Position numbers and translations under genes: made by a program. From CALNBC01 sp040768925 (lineage in GTDB: Bacteria > Bacillota > Clostridia > Christensenellales > CALWSW01), in the NCBI GenBank assembly GCA_040768925.1, contig JAXGLZ010000001.1, positions 248,001-312,000 of the forward strand: a stretch of DNA of 64,000 nt. Direction: 5' to 3'. Of this stretch, positions 43,062 to 52,477 are shown piece after piece. Every line of letters starts with the position of its first letter. Within the stretch, counting starts at the first letter, position 1. The notes below the pieces were generated by a model. The model saw nothing but the letters and a program-made list of their open reading frames with translations, did not search any database and had not been told where the DNA came from.

Positions 43062-43370
43062 ATGGACGCAAACGAAAAGATGTTCATGTGTGATAAGGCG
43101 ACGGTGCTGAATGTTATTTACGATGCACTTGAAGCGGTATCGTTTGTGATCGATAAATCAAACAGCTTTCGCGGCACGCTGATCGTATCTTCAGTAGAGT
43201 TCCCACAGCTTGGCGGAAGGATTGCAGTTTCGCCTGATACAACGGAGAACAAAACGCATGTTGAGGTTTTCCCAAATTCCAATGATGAGCAGCAGAAAGA
43301 ATGGATAGCGGCATTTTTCGATGAAATGCAATCGCTTATCGAAAGAGCCGGAATGGAGGCAAGCAAGTGA
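43062..43370 (+). CDS. Small cytosolic protein, first gene of the lipoprotein operon
   Basis: 102 residues, not recognised. No signal peptide or membrane segment. Mixed alpha/beta: helix CDKATVLNVIYDALEAVSFV, strands GTLIVSSVEFP and GRIAVSPDT, strand HVEVFP, then helix KEWIAAFFDEMQSLIERAG. This could be a small ligand- or DNA-binding or chaperone-like fold, but nothing specific can be claimed. ATG after ACGGAGGTGATAGCA. Its stop overlaps the GTG start of the next gene (GTGA), so the two are translationally coupled, tying this cytosolic protein to the lipoproteins. Confidence 0.75.
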   Translation: MDANEKMFMCDKATVLNVIYDALEAVSFVIDKSNSFRGTLIVSSVEFPQLGGRIAVSPDTTENKTHVEVFPNSNDEQQKEWIAAFFDEMQSLIERAGMEASK

Positions 43371-45049
43371 AAATAAAATCCTTTTTAGCAGTTGTATGTT
43401 TGGCGCTGTGTTTCATATTGGCAGGCTGCACCGTTTCACCGGCCGTACGGCCTGAAAAGGACGTGGTGCAGACGGGCGCACAGGGAAACGCTTATAAGGC
43501 ACTCATCTGCGACGGACAGGATTTTTCCGTGCTGTATGGCAGTGATTTTATCGGCGTATCAAGCCAAAACGGCGCTACAATCTATACCGAGGACGAGGAT
43601 GAACTCAACAGAGTAGATATCTCGGTCATTTATGATGGCGACACCACGGGCTTCGATGTGAGCGAGTACTTTTATTACCGCGCCGAGGATATGGGAAACG
43701 AGGATGACATAGAATACACGCTTTCCGAGGAGCAGACGCAAAGCTCTGCCGGAAACGCCGTTATGAGCGGAGCAGTATATTCTTTCACGACCGAGGACGG
43801 CACGGCCTATCGGCATGAGATGCTTGTGGATACCGGGACTCAGCTTATCAGCTATTCCTGTTACTTCTACGAGGACGAGGCCGAGGAGCCTATCATGGCG
43901 ATGACCGATGCCATAAAGTCATATCAGCCGTCCGCCGACTATTACGACAGTCACCCGCTTGTTATCGGGGATAAAGATAACGCAGCATCCGAACCGGGGG
44001 ACGGCACGCAGCCACAGCAGCCGACAAAACCCTCCGGTATGGGCAAATATCAGATAGACACCGCCACACCGATCATTTCCGGCACAACCCTGTACGATGG
44101 CGGCTACTTCTCGGTGAAACTGCCTGTTGGCTGGATGATACAGACGATGGGACAGTACAACACTTTCGGTTTCCGCGCGTGGAACCCCGATAACCCTGAT
44201 TATGAAATATTCTATTATGGCACGCTTAATCCCTTTAACAAGAGCCGGGACGCGAAGTCGTGGAATCAAAGCAATGCCGGATACGGCTTCCCCTATAATG
44301 TTTACGGCGACGCACCTGTTGTGAGTCAAGATAATGCCGCCGACTTGTTTTATGTCTGGAACGATTTTGCCTCTGTGGTGGCAAAATACAGCGGCACAGC
44401 GTATCAAGACGGTTTCAGCTTCCCGCAGCTCAACGACTTTGCGGTAATCGAATCCTTGCCGATAAGCACCTATTTTTCCAATATCGCCACCGATGAAGCT
44501 TTGATAAGAGGCAGCTTCTGCTCATCGCGCGGTACAAACTGTTACGGAAAATTTTGTGCTTCAATTTATTCGGTGGGAACTTACTACATGGGCGGCGTTG
44601 ATATGCTGCCGCTGTCCGCGCTGAGTGTTTCGGGCGTGTTGGCACCTCAGGACAGTTTCGTAGAGGTTGAGCAGGTTCTTTCCGACGCGATTTATTCTTT
44701 GAATTTTACAGATTCCTATGTGAATGAGGCACAGAATTATATCAAAGAAACAGCGGAAGGCTATATGGCTGCCAACGCCGCATTGCAGGCTACCTACGAT
44801 TCCTATAACGCCGCATGGAGCGCCCGTCAGACCTCCTACGATATTATCTCGCAGAAGAACAGCGATGCGACATTGGGCTACGACAGGCTTTATGACCCCG
44901 ACACGGGCGAAATATATCGCGCCGAGCTGGGATTCTACGATGACTACGATATCAACCGCGATCAATACAGCAACCCCAATCTGCAAATCATCGACGGCAA
45001 CACAGAGAGCTATTATCTGGATGGTGTCGATTATTACATCAGCAAGTAA
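43367..45049 (+). CDS. Large lipoprotein of unknown function (operon gene 2)
   Basis: 560 residues. Signal peptide with lipobox ILAGC (C21). A first beta-rich domain (about 45-190) with repeated Asp/Glu-Asp patches is followed by a Pro/Gln linker (GDGTQPQQPTKPSG) and a second domain (about 225-480) with SVKLPVGWMIQTMGQYNTFG, which recalls PsbP/DUF-type secreted domains (a V-P-x-G-W strand). The C-terminal 80 residues have YDRLYDPDTGEIYRAE and a Tyr/Asp-rich tail ending GVDYYISK. GTG start from GGAGG eight bases upstream and the 4-base overlap with the gene before. Acts on the outer face of the membrane; function unknown. Confidence 0.8.
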   Translation: MKIKSFLAVVCLALCFILAGCTVSPAVRPEKDVVQTGAQGNAYKALICDGQDFSVLYGSDFIGVSSQNGATIYTEDEDELNRVDISVIYDGDTTGFDVSEYFYYRAEDMGNEDDIEYTLSEEQTQSSAGNAVMSGAVYSFTTEDGTAYRHEMLVDTGTQLISYSCYFYEDEAEEPIMAMTDAIKSYQPSADYYDSHPLVIGDKDNAASEPGDGTQPQQPTKPSGMGKYQIDTATPIISGTTLYDGGYFSVKLPVGWMIQTMGQYNTFGFRAWNPDNPDYEIFYYGTLNPFNKSRDAKSWNQSNAGYGFPYNVYGDAPVVSQDNAADLFYVWNDFASVVAKYSGTAYQDGFSFPQLNDFAVIESLPISTYFSNIATDEALIRGSFCSSRGTNCYGKFCASIYSVGTYYMGGVDMLPLSALSVSGVLAPQDSFVEVEQVLSDAIYSLNFTDSYVNEAQNYIKETAEGYMAANAALQATYDSYNAAWSARQTSYDIISQKNSDATLGYDRLYDPDTGEIYRAELGFYDDYDINRDQYSNPNLQIIDGNTESYYLDGVDYYISK

Positions 45050-45060
45050 AGGAGGTTCTT

Positions 45061-45915
45061 ATGAAACGCATTTTTGCATCAGTCACAGCCGCAATCATGA
45101 TGCTATCGCTGCTTGCGGGCTGCTCTGCGGCAATCAATAAACCGGAAGGCACCGAAGCAACGGGCGGCGACAAGGTCGATGCGGCAACCTCCATTATGGA
45201 TGTGCTGGGCGATGATATGCTTGCCATATATGAAAACCGCGATAGGGCTCTCCCCGCGGCAGTCATCTATGTCTATCAGGGCGACGGCGAGCGTGTGGAA
45301 TCCCCGCTGTACGGAGATGACGACGTAAACGCCGTGCTCGACGCCATAGCCGAGATCACAGTAACCGACGAAACGGACATGACCGTTACGGATAACGATT
45401 CAGGCTATTACTTCATCAACGCAGACGGTACGGAAGCGGGCAGCATTTCCTTCAACGGCGAGTTCCTTGACTGCGGCGACAGAAAGTACGAAGTAGACGG
45501 AAAAAACGCTCTTGCCGCCATCGATTTCCCTGCGGAAACCGAGCGGGATGCGCTGACTCTTGACGGTCCCGACCCAAAGATGTATGAGTTTCTTGAGCGG
45601 TGCAAAACCGAAAAGCCCATAAGCGCAAAAGTCATTCGAGACGGTAGCGAGCATGAGAAAACGGACGCCGCCGTCATAGAGGAAGCGATAGACGCACTGT
45701 ATGCCGTAGGCCTTGACATGTACGCGCTGCAAGGCACGGAACCTCCTTCAACCACGCTTACCGTGACATTTGTGATGAGCGACGGCGCAGAATACAGCCT
45801 AACCTTTTATGATGACAGCGTTTATGTATATGAATATCCAGAACCGCTGGGGGTATGGTCTTTCTACACGGACGGAGCGGAGCGTTTCATAGAGATACTC
45901 GAAGGAGCAAAATGA
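45061..45915 (+). CDS. Lipoprotein of unknown function (operon gene 3)
   Basis: 284 residues. Signal peptide with lipobox LLAGC (C21). The mature part alternates acidic helices and strands: VIYVYQGDGERVESPLYGDD, DSGYYFINADGTEAGSISF and LTVTFVMSDGAEYSLTFYDD. The last two segments look like related beta motifs (a sensor-like fold with two halves), but the family is not recognised. Eleven bases after gene 2, ATG behind AGGAGG. Together with the genes around it, it forms a set of membrane-anchored extracellular proteins. Confidence 0.8.
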   Translation: MKRIFASVTAAIMMLSLLAGCSAAINKPEGTEATGGDKVDAATSIMDVLGDDMLAIYENRDRALPAAVIYVYQGDGERVESPLYGDDDVNAVLDAIAEITVTDETDMTVTDNDSGYYFINADGTEAGSISFNGEFLDCGDRKYEVDGKNALAAIDFPAETERDALTLDGPDPKMYEFLERCKTEKPISAKVIRDGSEHEKTDAAVIEEAIDALYAVGLDMYALQGTEPPSTTLTVTFVMSDGAEYSLTFYDDSVYVYEYPEPLGVWSFYTDGAERFIEILEGAK

Positions 45916-45955
45916 GGGCAGACGCTCTAAACAAGTTATAACGGAGGAGAAAAAC

Positions 45956-48439
45956 ATGAGGAACGTATCGACTAAAAAAGCTGTTTCGATGCTCTTGGCA
46001 ATATTGTTGCTGATGAGCCTGACAGCTTGCGGAAATAACGCTGGCAATCCGGCATCATCTGATGTGCCTGCCCCGGTGGAAACAAGCACACCGATAAATG
46101 CAGGCAAGGATACGCCCTGCACAGAGAGCGAGATAGCCGAGGCAATCAACGTCGGCAATCTGCTTTTTAATGAAAAATGGTGCGAATATCTTGTCACACA
46201 TCAGGATTATCTGCCGGGGGATGTTCTTGCCTGCCTGAATGAACATATCGGTGAGTACAAGATGGTAAAGCTCGGCGAAGATTCGGAAACCGAACTCACC
46301 GATGAGAATATAGGCACCATAGCGGCGGTATTGCAGCTGCACGGCTACACCCCGGAAATACTGGTCTCAATGAATTCCACGGCGATTTCGCCCGATGCGC
46401 TTGCCGCAAGGGTCGCGGATAATGAACAGTACATGATTGACGCAACGACTGCCTATCCGAAGCCGGAGGATGGCATGGACTTTCTGCCGTGCTTCAAAAA
46501 CTTCGAGCCGGTGGTGCAGGACGAGGCGCTGGGAGTAACTCTGACCGCGCCGCGCGAGGTAACGGATACCACCACCTTCAACAGAGATATAGACTTTGGC
46601 ACCGCCATTTCCCGCTGTGCGCTGTTTACCAACAATTCCGACAAACGGGTGCAGCTCATCGCCGCGAACGACCTGCCCGATTCTGAGTGGCAGAAAATGG
46701 AGGGCTACGACCCGTCGCTGGTGATGGATTGGTCGGGCTCCTACGACCCGACGGCCGGCGAGTCAAGCGCATATACGGATGTCAACCTCATCCCGCTCGG
46801 CGCGGCGTCTGTGCTCGAGCCGGGCGAATCCACAGTTGTGCGGTTCGCCTACCTTGGTCGGGAAGACGAGGATTTCGACTTCATCGCCCGCTTCTCCTAC
46901 TATGTCACCGACGGCGAGAGCACCGAGCTGCTCAAGGGCTTCACGCTCAACCACATACGGCCCTCGCAGTTCCCCACGACCACCTGCACAGTGACCGGCA
47001 CGGTGTACGATGAGGAAACGGGGCTGCCGATCCCCTTTATCGATGTGCAGACCTCACGCGGCGGCGCGTTCGGAACAACGGACATCGAGGGACGCTTTAC
47101 ATTTGAAACGCCCGCGTTTCAGTTTGATTCCACCGGAAACTGGGGGCGTTCAACCATATTCGTCAACGAACTCGGCGTTACGAACAGCAGCGATTCGACC
47201 GTTAATCCCGCCTACGCGGAGGAATCCATCATCGTTGAGCCGCACACGGGCGAGACCATGGAACTGACTCTCGTGCTCAAAAAGAAGCCGGCGCAGGTGA
47301 ACTACACCCTCCAGACGCAGCACGACATGGGAATGCAGGCTTACTGCGTAGATATTTCCAACGATATTATCGCCACTGCCCCTTTCCATACAACTTTCAG
47401 CACCGAGTACAAGTACGAGAACGGCTATCTTCATGTGTTCGATAAGTACGGCAATTTGCTCTTTGAAAAATGGCTGCGCGGAGAAAGCGCGTTCTGCGAT
47501 ATTTCCACCGACGGAACGCTTGTAGCCTCTGTTGTTCACGGAGAAAAGGTCGGCGACCCGGATACCGCAGTCGTATGGGATATTGAGGGCAACGAGGTAT
47601 TTTCCTATCAGGTGCCATATAAAGAGAATCCGGCGCTGTATGTGCAGCCGGAAGAAGGGCACGGCGAAGGCGTGTTCTCCAAGCTCGGCGACCTCGAGAT
47701 ATCAAATGACGGCAAGCTGCTCCTGATGGCGACCGACGAAGGCTATGTAAGCGTTGTGCGCCTGTCGGACAAGAAAATACTCTGCGACTTTTTCGGAAAC
47801 GCCAAAATGTACAAGCTGTTCTGGTCCGCCGACGACAAGGTGGTCTATACGGGTACGGAAGCCGGTGATTTCCTCGCCACCGAGGTTGCAACAGGAAAAA
47901 TGCTTTGGAAAAAATATATAGAGGGAACAATTTTCGGCTGGGCGATGAACGATACCTGCGTCGTCACCTCAACAAAGTCGACGGGCGTCGGCTATCTCAT
48001 CTGCACCGAACTCGCCACAGGCAAAACGTTGTGGACGCTGGATGTGGGTATGCGCTGCTCCTCTATGACGCTCTCGCACGACGGCAAGACGCTGTTCTGG
48101 GGAACAGATACCGGCGGAACAAACAGCGGCCAGATGTTCATCGATATGGAAACCGGCACGCCGCTTTGGTCGACGGTCAGCGGCAAGCAGGCCGCGGCGT
48201 TCTCGGCGGACGACAGGTATGTCGCCATACGCAGCGGCGGCAACCTGACGCTGTGGACGATAACCGGCGAGCATCTGTACGGCGCGCTTATCGCGCTCGA
48301 CGATAACTCGATGAGTTGGGGACTTTATATGAGCGGCGACTGCAAAAACATAGTGAGCTTCGCGGGAGGCAGCATGGATTCGCGGTTCTACGGAGTTATG
48401 TACGCCCTTACCCTTGACGAAGATACGCCGCTTGAATAG
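45956..48439 (+). CDS. Lipoprotein with carboxypeptidase-like and beta-propeller domains (operon gene 4)
   Basis: 827 residues. Lipobox SLTAC (C25). About 180-330: beta domain; about 340-400: carboxypeptidase-regulatory-like fold (TCTVTGTVYDEETGLPIPFI...GRFTFETP); from about 450 to the end: PQQ/WD40-like beta-propeller repeats of the form F-S-x-D-D-x-x-V-Y-T-G-T-E-x-G, e.g. FWSADDKVVYTGTEAGDFLA, LATGKTLWTLDVG, METGTPLWSTVSG. Such propellers usually bind proteins or ligands, or act as sensor domains on the cell surface. It follows gene 3 by 40 bases with GGAGGAGAAAAAC. No enzymatic motif seen. Confidence 0.85.
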   Translation: MRNVSTKKAVSMLLAILLLMSLTACGNNAGNPASSDVPAPVETSTPINAGKDTPCTESEIAEAINVGNLLFNEKWCEYLVTHQDYLPGDVLACLNEHIGEYKMVKLGEDSETELTDENIGTIAAVLQLHGYTPEILVSMNSTAISPDALAARVADNEQYMIDATTAYPKPEDGMDFLPCFKNFEPVVQDEALGVTLTAPREVTDTTTFNRDIDFGTAISRCALFTNNSDKRVQLIAANDLPDSEWQKMEGYDPSLVMDWSGSYDPTAGESSAYTDVNLIPLGAASVLEPGESTVVRFAYLGREDEDFDFIARFSYYVTDGESTELLKGFTLNHIRPSQFPTTTCTVTGTVYDEETGLPIPFIDVQTSRGGAFGTTDIEGRFTFETPAFQFDSTGNWGRSTIFVNELGVTNSSDSTVNPAYAEESIIVEPHTGETMELTLVLKKKPAQVNYTLQTQHDMGMQAYCVDISNDIIATAPFHTTFSTEYKYENGYLHVFDKYGNLLFEKWLRGESAFCDISTDGTLVASVVHGEKVGDPDTAVVWDIEGNEVFSYQVPYKENPALYVQPEEGHGEGVFSKLGDLEISNDGKLLLMATDEGYVSVVRLSDKKILCDFFGNAKMYKLFWSADDKVVYTGTEAGDFLATEVATGKMLWKKYIEGTIFGWAMNDTCVVTSTKSTGVGYLICTELATGKTLWTLDVGMRCSSMTLSHDGKTLFWGTDTGGTNSGQMFIDMETGTPLWSTVSGKQAAAFSADDRYVAIRSGGNLTLWTITGEHLYGALIALDDNSMSWGLYMSGDCKNIVSFAGGSMDSRFYGVMYALTLDEDTPLE

Positions 48440-48454
48440 AAGGAGGATAATGAC

Positions 48455-49816
48455 ATGAAGAGATTACTTTGCTGTTTACTTGGAATAGCTCTGCTGCTTT
48501 CGCTGTTTACAGGCTGCGGCGGAGGGAAACCGGCTCCCATATCAGAAGGCGGCGCGGACGGGCTCTTATCTCATCTGATAGGCAGCAGCAATGAGGAATA
48601 CCTGCTGACAGAGGATGCCGAGCTTGACCTGACGGATGCTCACATATCATGCGACAGAACCGTGCTATTGCAGGAAGGCGTGACGCTTAAACTTATCGGT
48701 ACGTTCACGCCCGGCGAGGGCTGCATCGCCGTTCGCGCAGGATACGAAGGCGGCGATAAGCCCATACTCGATCTTTCGGGGCTTACATTTGAGCTTGCTG
48801 CCACGCAGGAAGCGACGCTTTTTGAGATTCGAAGTGATGTTGAACTTGTTGCGCCGCAGGCACAGGAACGGCTGTTTGTAGATACATCAGGCGATGAATG
48901 GACAAGCATCAAGTCGGTCATTCCGAAGAAAGATGAGCCTCAGGATAGTGAACCGCAGGATGACGGCCCGCAGGCAGATTACGGGGTTTCTACGCCGGAG
49001 GAGTTTTTACAGGTGTTCAGTGATTCGGGAATAGACAGAATTGAACTTAATAATGATATCACCGTCGCATTCGGCGGCGCGGCGCTCATGCACGACGTAT
49101 TCGTTGTCTGCAACGGACATGTGCTGACGCTTACGGGCGAGCTGAATATGAAGGGTGGCATTTTGGACATCGGGGAAAATCCCGACATTGAGACGTGCGG
49201 CACAGTCGACATATCGGGTTTGAAGGTGACGTACGATACCGGAGCATATTCAGCCGACAGCGGCGACATCATTTTTATAGGCATGAGCTTTAAGAATATC
49301 ATCGGCGAGCCCACGCTCGCAGAAGGCCTGCTATATGAAATACCTGACAGCGGTGAACACGCTTCAATAAAGCCGAAAGAAGTGACGACGCCGGAACAGC
49401 ATGAGGCAAAACTCGTTGAGGATATGACACAATATCTTTCAGGTACGGAAATTGAGGGCGGAGTAGGTATAAGTGCTGAATTCCTTGCGGACGGAGTGCT
49501 GGAGATCAACCTTGATAATCCTGTGATCGATCATGAGATAGGAGTCATGATTGACGGCGGCATGACGCTGATACTTACCGGCAGCGTGACCTTTGACGGC
49601 GGACTTTACGGCTTTGAACTGGCTCGTGACAGCAGCGGCACCGCAACGGTGGACATCACAGGGCTTGAAATCCACGGGACCGAGGCGCTGGACGATACAA
49701 AGTCGCCGGATATCTTTAAGATAACGGGCGACGGCGTCGATTTCATCTTTAATGAAGACGACCCACACATTGAGGTAAATATAAGCGATAATTTCTGGCT
49801 GCGGTATGTACAGTGA
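48455..49816 (+). CDS. Lipoprotein with beta-helix-like repeats (operon gene 5)
   Basis: 453 residues. Lipobox LFTGC (C22). Three segments look like rungs of a right-handed beta-helix or adhesin-like fold: ISCDRTVLLQEGVTLKLIG, LTLTGELNMKGGILDIGEN and GMTLILTGSVTFDGGLYGFE. They are joined by acidic, repetitive linkers (EPQDSEPQDDGPQ). Such folds hold extracellular polymers or serve as adhesins. Sixteen bases after gene 4, ATG behind AAGGAGGATAATGAC. Last gene of the operon; no downstream partner. Confidence 0.8.
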   Translation: MKRLLCCLLGIALLLSLFTGCGGGKPAPISEGGADGLLSHLIGSSNEEYLLTEDAELDLTDAHISCDRTVLLQEGVTLKLIGTFTPGEGCIAVRAGYEGGDKPILDLSGLTFELAATQEATLFEIRSDVELVAPQAQERLFVDTSGDEWTSIKSVIPKKDEPQDSEPQDDGPQADYGVSTPEEFLQVFSDSGIDRIELNNDITVAFGGAALMHDVFVVCNGHVLTLTGELNMKGGILDIGENPDIETCGTVDISGLKVTYDTGAYSADSGDIIFIGMSFKNIIGEPTLAEGLLYEIPDSGEHASIKPKEVTTPEQHEAKLVEDMTQYLSGTEIEGGVGISAEFLADGVLEINLDNPVIDHEIGVMIDGGMTLILTGSVTFDGGLYGFELARDSSGTATVDITGLEIHGTEALDDTKSPDIFKITGDGVDFIFNEDDPHIEVNISDNFWLRYVQ

Positions 49817-49832
49817 TGATTGAGAAATAGAA

Positions 49833-50276
49833 CTAAGCCCTGCTTATCAACAAATAAAGGGCGACGGTACACCTTCGTACCGCCGCCCTTACCTTTATCC
49901 GTATCAACTCACTGTCTACAATCTTTCTTGCCCGTTCTCGGATGCTGTTCATCCTGCCGACCCACTCCATCTGGTGTAAGGATTTCAGTTTCTCAGTCAC
50001 GCCTTCATTCTCCGCCATCTCATATACTAACTGAGAAAACATCTCTTGCGCCTGTTGGTCAATCTCCGCAAGATGGTTGTTCAGCTTCCCGCTTGCAAGC
50101 AATTTTGCATATAGCCCTTTTCGGTGATTCTTTAGATATTGTTTGCGTCGCTGTCCCCATACGCCGATGGACTTTACTTCGCTATCATCATCTGGAAGGT
50201 CGCCCCACGACAGATAATAGTCGCCGACCAATGTATAGGGGATGCTTGTCCTTTTGTCAATGAACCTTGCTTTCAT
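49833..50276 (-). CDS. tnpV: TnpV-like transposon-encoded protein
   Basis: 147 residues. The N-terminal part (IDKRTSIPYTLVGDYYLSWG, then YLKNHRKGLYAKLLASGKL and AEIDQQAQEMFSQLV) matches the TnpV proteins carried by clostridial transposons such as Tn4451. The role in transposition is not settled. Relatives end near ...ARKIVDSELI, about 120 residues. Here the frame runs on through a terminator hairpin (RAAVRRCTVALYLLISRA), suggesting loss of the original stop. Start from GGAGGCTGAAC before the ATG. No recombinase tnpX is nearby, so this is a leftover of a transposon. Confidence 0.8.
   Translation of the reverse strand: MKARFIDKRTSIPYTLVGDYYLSWGDLPDDDSEVKSIGVWGQRRKQYLKNHRKGLYAKLLASGKLNNHLAEIDQQAQEMFSQLVYEMAENEGVTEKLKSLHQMEWVGRMNSIRERARKIVDSELIRIKVRAAVRRCTVALYLLISRA
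49856..49890. terminator. Hairpin between the lipoprotein operon and tnpV
   Basis: AAAGGGCGACGGTAC-ACCTTC-GTACCGCCGCCCTT between convergent genes. It lies inside the extended tnpV frame. Confidence 0.7.
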
Positions 50277-50386
50277 GTTCAGCCTCCAAAGATTGAATTT
50301 TGCCTGCAATCCAATCAATCCGGCTTTTTACAAAGGCCAAGGGAGGAACTTCGTTATGAAGTCCCTCCCTTAGGCGGGGCTTTTGC

Positions 50387-50455
50387 TTATCCTTCAACCG
50401 CCGGAATCACCTCATTAACCGTCACCATAAAGTCCCCCGCATTCAGCGCGTTTGT
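50387..50455 (-). pseudogene. C-terminal scrap of a small regulator-like gene
   Basis: Minus-strand frame ending NAGDFMVTVNEVIPAVEG and a stop, without a start. It resembles QPGDFMGAVDVEVVPAG in the XRE remnant at 53990-54166, so it is probably the tail of a related XRE gene. AGGGAGGAACTTC...GAAGTCCCTCCCT (50340-50371) forms a hairpin just beyond it. Confidence 0.4.
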
Positions 50456-50480
50456 CAAGGGTTTTTTTAAATTGGACAAA

Positions 50481-50513
50481 AAAAGAAGCCACGGAAAATT
50501 CCATAGCTTCTTT
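50481..50513 (-). terminator. Terminator of the HD/YwgA-like operon
   Basis: Minus strand AAAGAAGCTATGG...CCGTGGCTTCTTTTTTTG, 30 bases after the last gene of the pair. Confidence 0.85.
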
Positions 50514-50543
50514 ATTAAATTTTAAACCGTGAAATTGCTACTG

Positions 50544-51068
50544 TCAGTTGGAAAGAGTTCTTCCAAAGTACTCGAAGTTCTCTAATGAGCGCTGAATATG
50601 TTCAACAGAATATTTTGAGCCTTTTATTTTTTGGACACCATTGATGACGCTCTCCCTCGACTTATTATCTAAATGGTCATAGGCATAGATAGCCGTTGTC
50701 AACAGCTCTAACTCCGATGGGGATTGCCCCTTAAAACGTCCAATGAGTTGATCTATTTGGCTTAGCTGTTCACCCGATAAGTTGTTAGATTCAACAGAAA
50801 AATTCTCTTCGTCAATACTCATTAAATGCGAATATCCTGAATAATCAAACTCAATTATACCGTCTGCACTTAAAAACGCAGTAGCTGCATCTAAAGCTCC
50901 ACTATATGGGCCATAAAAATGCAAGCCATAATCATATCCTAAATCTATGCCTTTTTGCTCAATTAAAAAGACCATCTTTTGCAAGGTTTTCTTTCCAGGT
51001 CGTTCGCCCCATATGTCATAAATCCTTTTGATTATATAGGCAGCGTTGTTTGAAATCCCTGTCATCAT
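50544..51068 (-). CDS. YwgA-like protein, partner of the HD hydrolase
   Basis: 174 residues. The start has the pattern of the YwgA/Panacea (DUF4065-like) group: AAYIIKRIYDIWGERPGKKTLQKMVFLIEQ, then YGLHFYGPYSGALDAATAFL and GIIEF. In Bacillus ywgA is next to ywfO, an HD protein like the one here, so the pair is conserved across Firmicutes. Panacea domains act as antitoxins elsewhere; whether this one neutralises the HD enzyme is not known. The ATG overlaps the stop of the HD gene (ATGA), with AGGAGATGATAA before it. Confidence 0.75.
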   Translation of the reverse strand: MMTGISNNAAYIIKRIYDIWGERPGKKTLQKMVFLIEQKGIDLGYDYGLHFYGPYSGALDAATAFLSADGIIEFDYSGYSHLMSIDEENFSVESNNLSGEQLSQIDQLIGRFKGQSPSELELLTTAIYAYDHLDNKSRESVINGVQKIKGSKYSVEHIQRSLENFEYFGRTLSN

Positions 51069-52387
51069 TTATCATCTCCTTCTTGCAAAAGTTCACTGAC
51101 AATTCTCCTCGCGTCTGTAGCATGTTTCTTCTCTACATACAATCGTCTAATATTAATTCGCTTAATAAGACTTTGCAGTAATATCGATTCCGAAGCAATG
51201 CTTGATGGCGCTTCCATATAGTTAACCAAAATAGGAATGCCTTTACCACTGCTTGCATCGTATTCCTCTAGGGTAGGAATTTTATGCGGCAGCTTACTGG
51301 CTGTGTCTTCAAATATATCAGACCCCAGCTTTTCTTTCAATTCTTTCTTGATAATGTTGCATAGGCGATAATCATTACCATGATTACTATGAGCCGTCGT
51401 CTCATATACACAGGACATCACCGTCCGGTTCAAGAAATTACTAGCTTCCGCAGTCTTAGTTTCTCTAATTTTATCTAAAACAATGAGATCATCCCATTTT
51501 AAGTATTCATTCACATCATCAGGAAATTTCGAATTAGGTAATATCTTTGAAATACAATCAACTAGAAGATTGTCTAAATATCTTCTAGTTTTATGGAAAT
51601 ACACTTGTATAAACATAAAATATCTAGCAATAACAAACTCTTCGAAAACATGAACACCGCCTCTTTCGACAGCTAACTGCATAATATTGTGTGTATTTCT
51701 AACATAAACAGTTAATGAAGATAATAGTCTGTTAAGATCATATCTCCCATAGTTGACACCACAGTAGTAAGAATCTCGCAGCAAGTAGTCCATTTTATCG
51801 CAGTCAAGTTCACTATCCATGAAGTTTTTGAGAAATTTAAAATCCGGCATTATATATTTGGTGTTTAACTCGGGATTTTTTTCTCCATAAATAAGCCATA
51901 GCAACTCCGGTGTTATTGAATAGCTTTCATCCACCCCGTATTGACGACAAAAATCCTTTCCAATATCCCGGATATATTGAGATATCTCCGTCTCGCATAT
52001 GATCTTTTGAGTAAAATACTCATGCTCTGCGCCACCATCAAAAAGTGCCTCTGAACCATGCGAAAATGGCGCATGCCCAAGATCATGTGTTAATGCGATT
52101 AACCTTAATAACTGTTTATACCATTCTTTTTTCGTATTACAAAAAAGATCATGCTTATAAGCCGCTTTGTAATTATCTAAGGCTGAATCGAAAGCCTTCG
52201 TCACTAAATGCATTACGCCTAGCGAATGCCCAAAACGCGTATGTTCCGCTCCGGGGTATACTAAATAGGTAGTGGCTAGCTGTTTAATATTGCGCAATCT
52301 TTGAAATGGCGCGGAATCAATAATTCTTAATTCAAGGTCGCTTACCTCAATAAAGCCATGAATAGGATCTCGAAATTGATAGGCCAA
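51065..52387 (-). CDS. HD-domain phosphohydrolase (YdhJ/SAMHD1-like dNTPase family)
   Basis: 440 residues. N-terminal DPIHGFIEV and RLRNIKQLATTYLVYPG are hallmarks of YwfO/SAMHD1-like dNTP triphosphohydrolases. Metal-binding HD residues: HTRFGHS (H49), THDLGHAPFSH (H101-D102) and a distal Asp in DCDKMDYLLRDS (about 197). Such enzymes cut dNTPs to deoxynucleosides and triphosphate; some family members starve phages of dNTPs. TTG is taken as start, with GAGGTGAT seven bases before it. Clearly more AT-rich than the core. First gene of a two-gene operon. Confidence 0.88.
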   Translation of the reverse strand: MAYQFRDPIHGFIEVSDLELRIIDSAPFQRLRNIKQLATTYLVYPGAEHTRFGHSLGVMHLVTKAFDSALDNYKAAYKHDLFCNTKKEWYKQLLRLIALTHDLGHAPFSHGSEALFDGGAEHEYFTQKIICETEISQYIRDIGKDFCRQYGVDESYSITPELLWLIYGEKNPELNTKYIMPDFKFLKNFMDSELDCDKMDYLLRDSYYCGVNYGRYDLNRLLSSLTVYVRNTHNIMQLAVERGGVHVFEEFVIARYFMFIQVYFHKTRRYLDNLLVDCISKILPNSKFPDDVNEYLKWDDLIVLDKIRETKTAEASNFLNRTVMSCVYETTAHSNHGNDYRLCNIIKKELKEKLGSDIFEDTASKLPHKIPTLEEYDASSGKGIPILVNYMEAPSSIASESILLQSLIKRINIRRLYVEKKHATDARRIVSELLQEGDDK

Positions 52388-52477
52388 CCCAAATCACCTC
52401 ATTTCTCTTTAATTTACAGTATTTATCTGCAGTATTCAAGCTAATAATATTTAATTTCTAATCGATTAAAAGTAATG

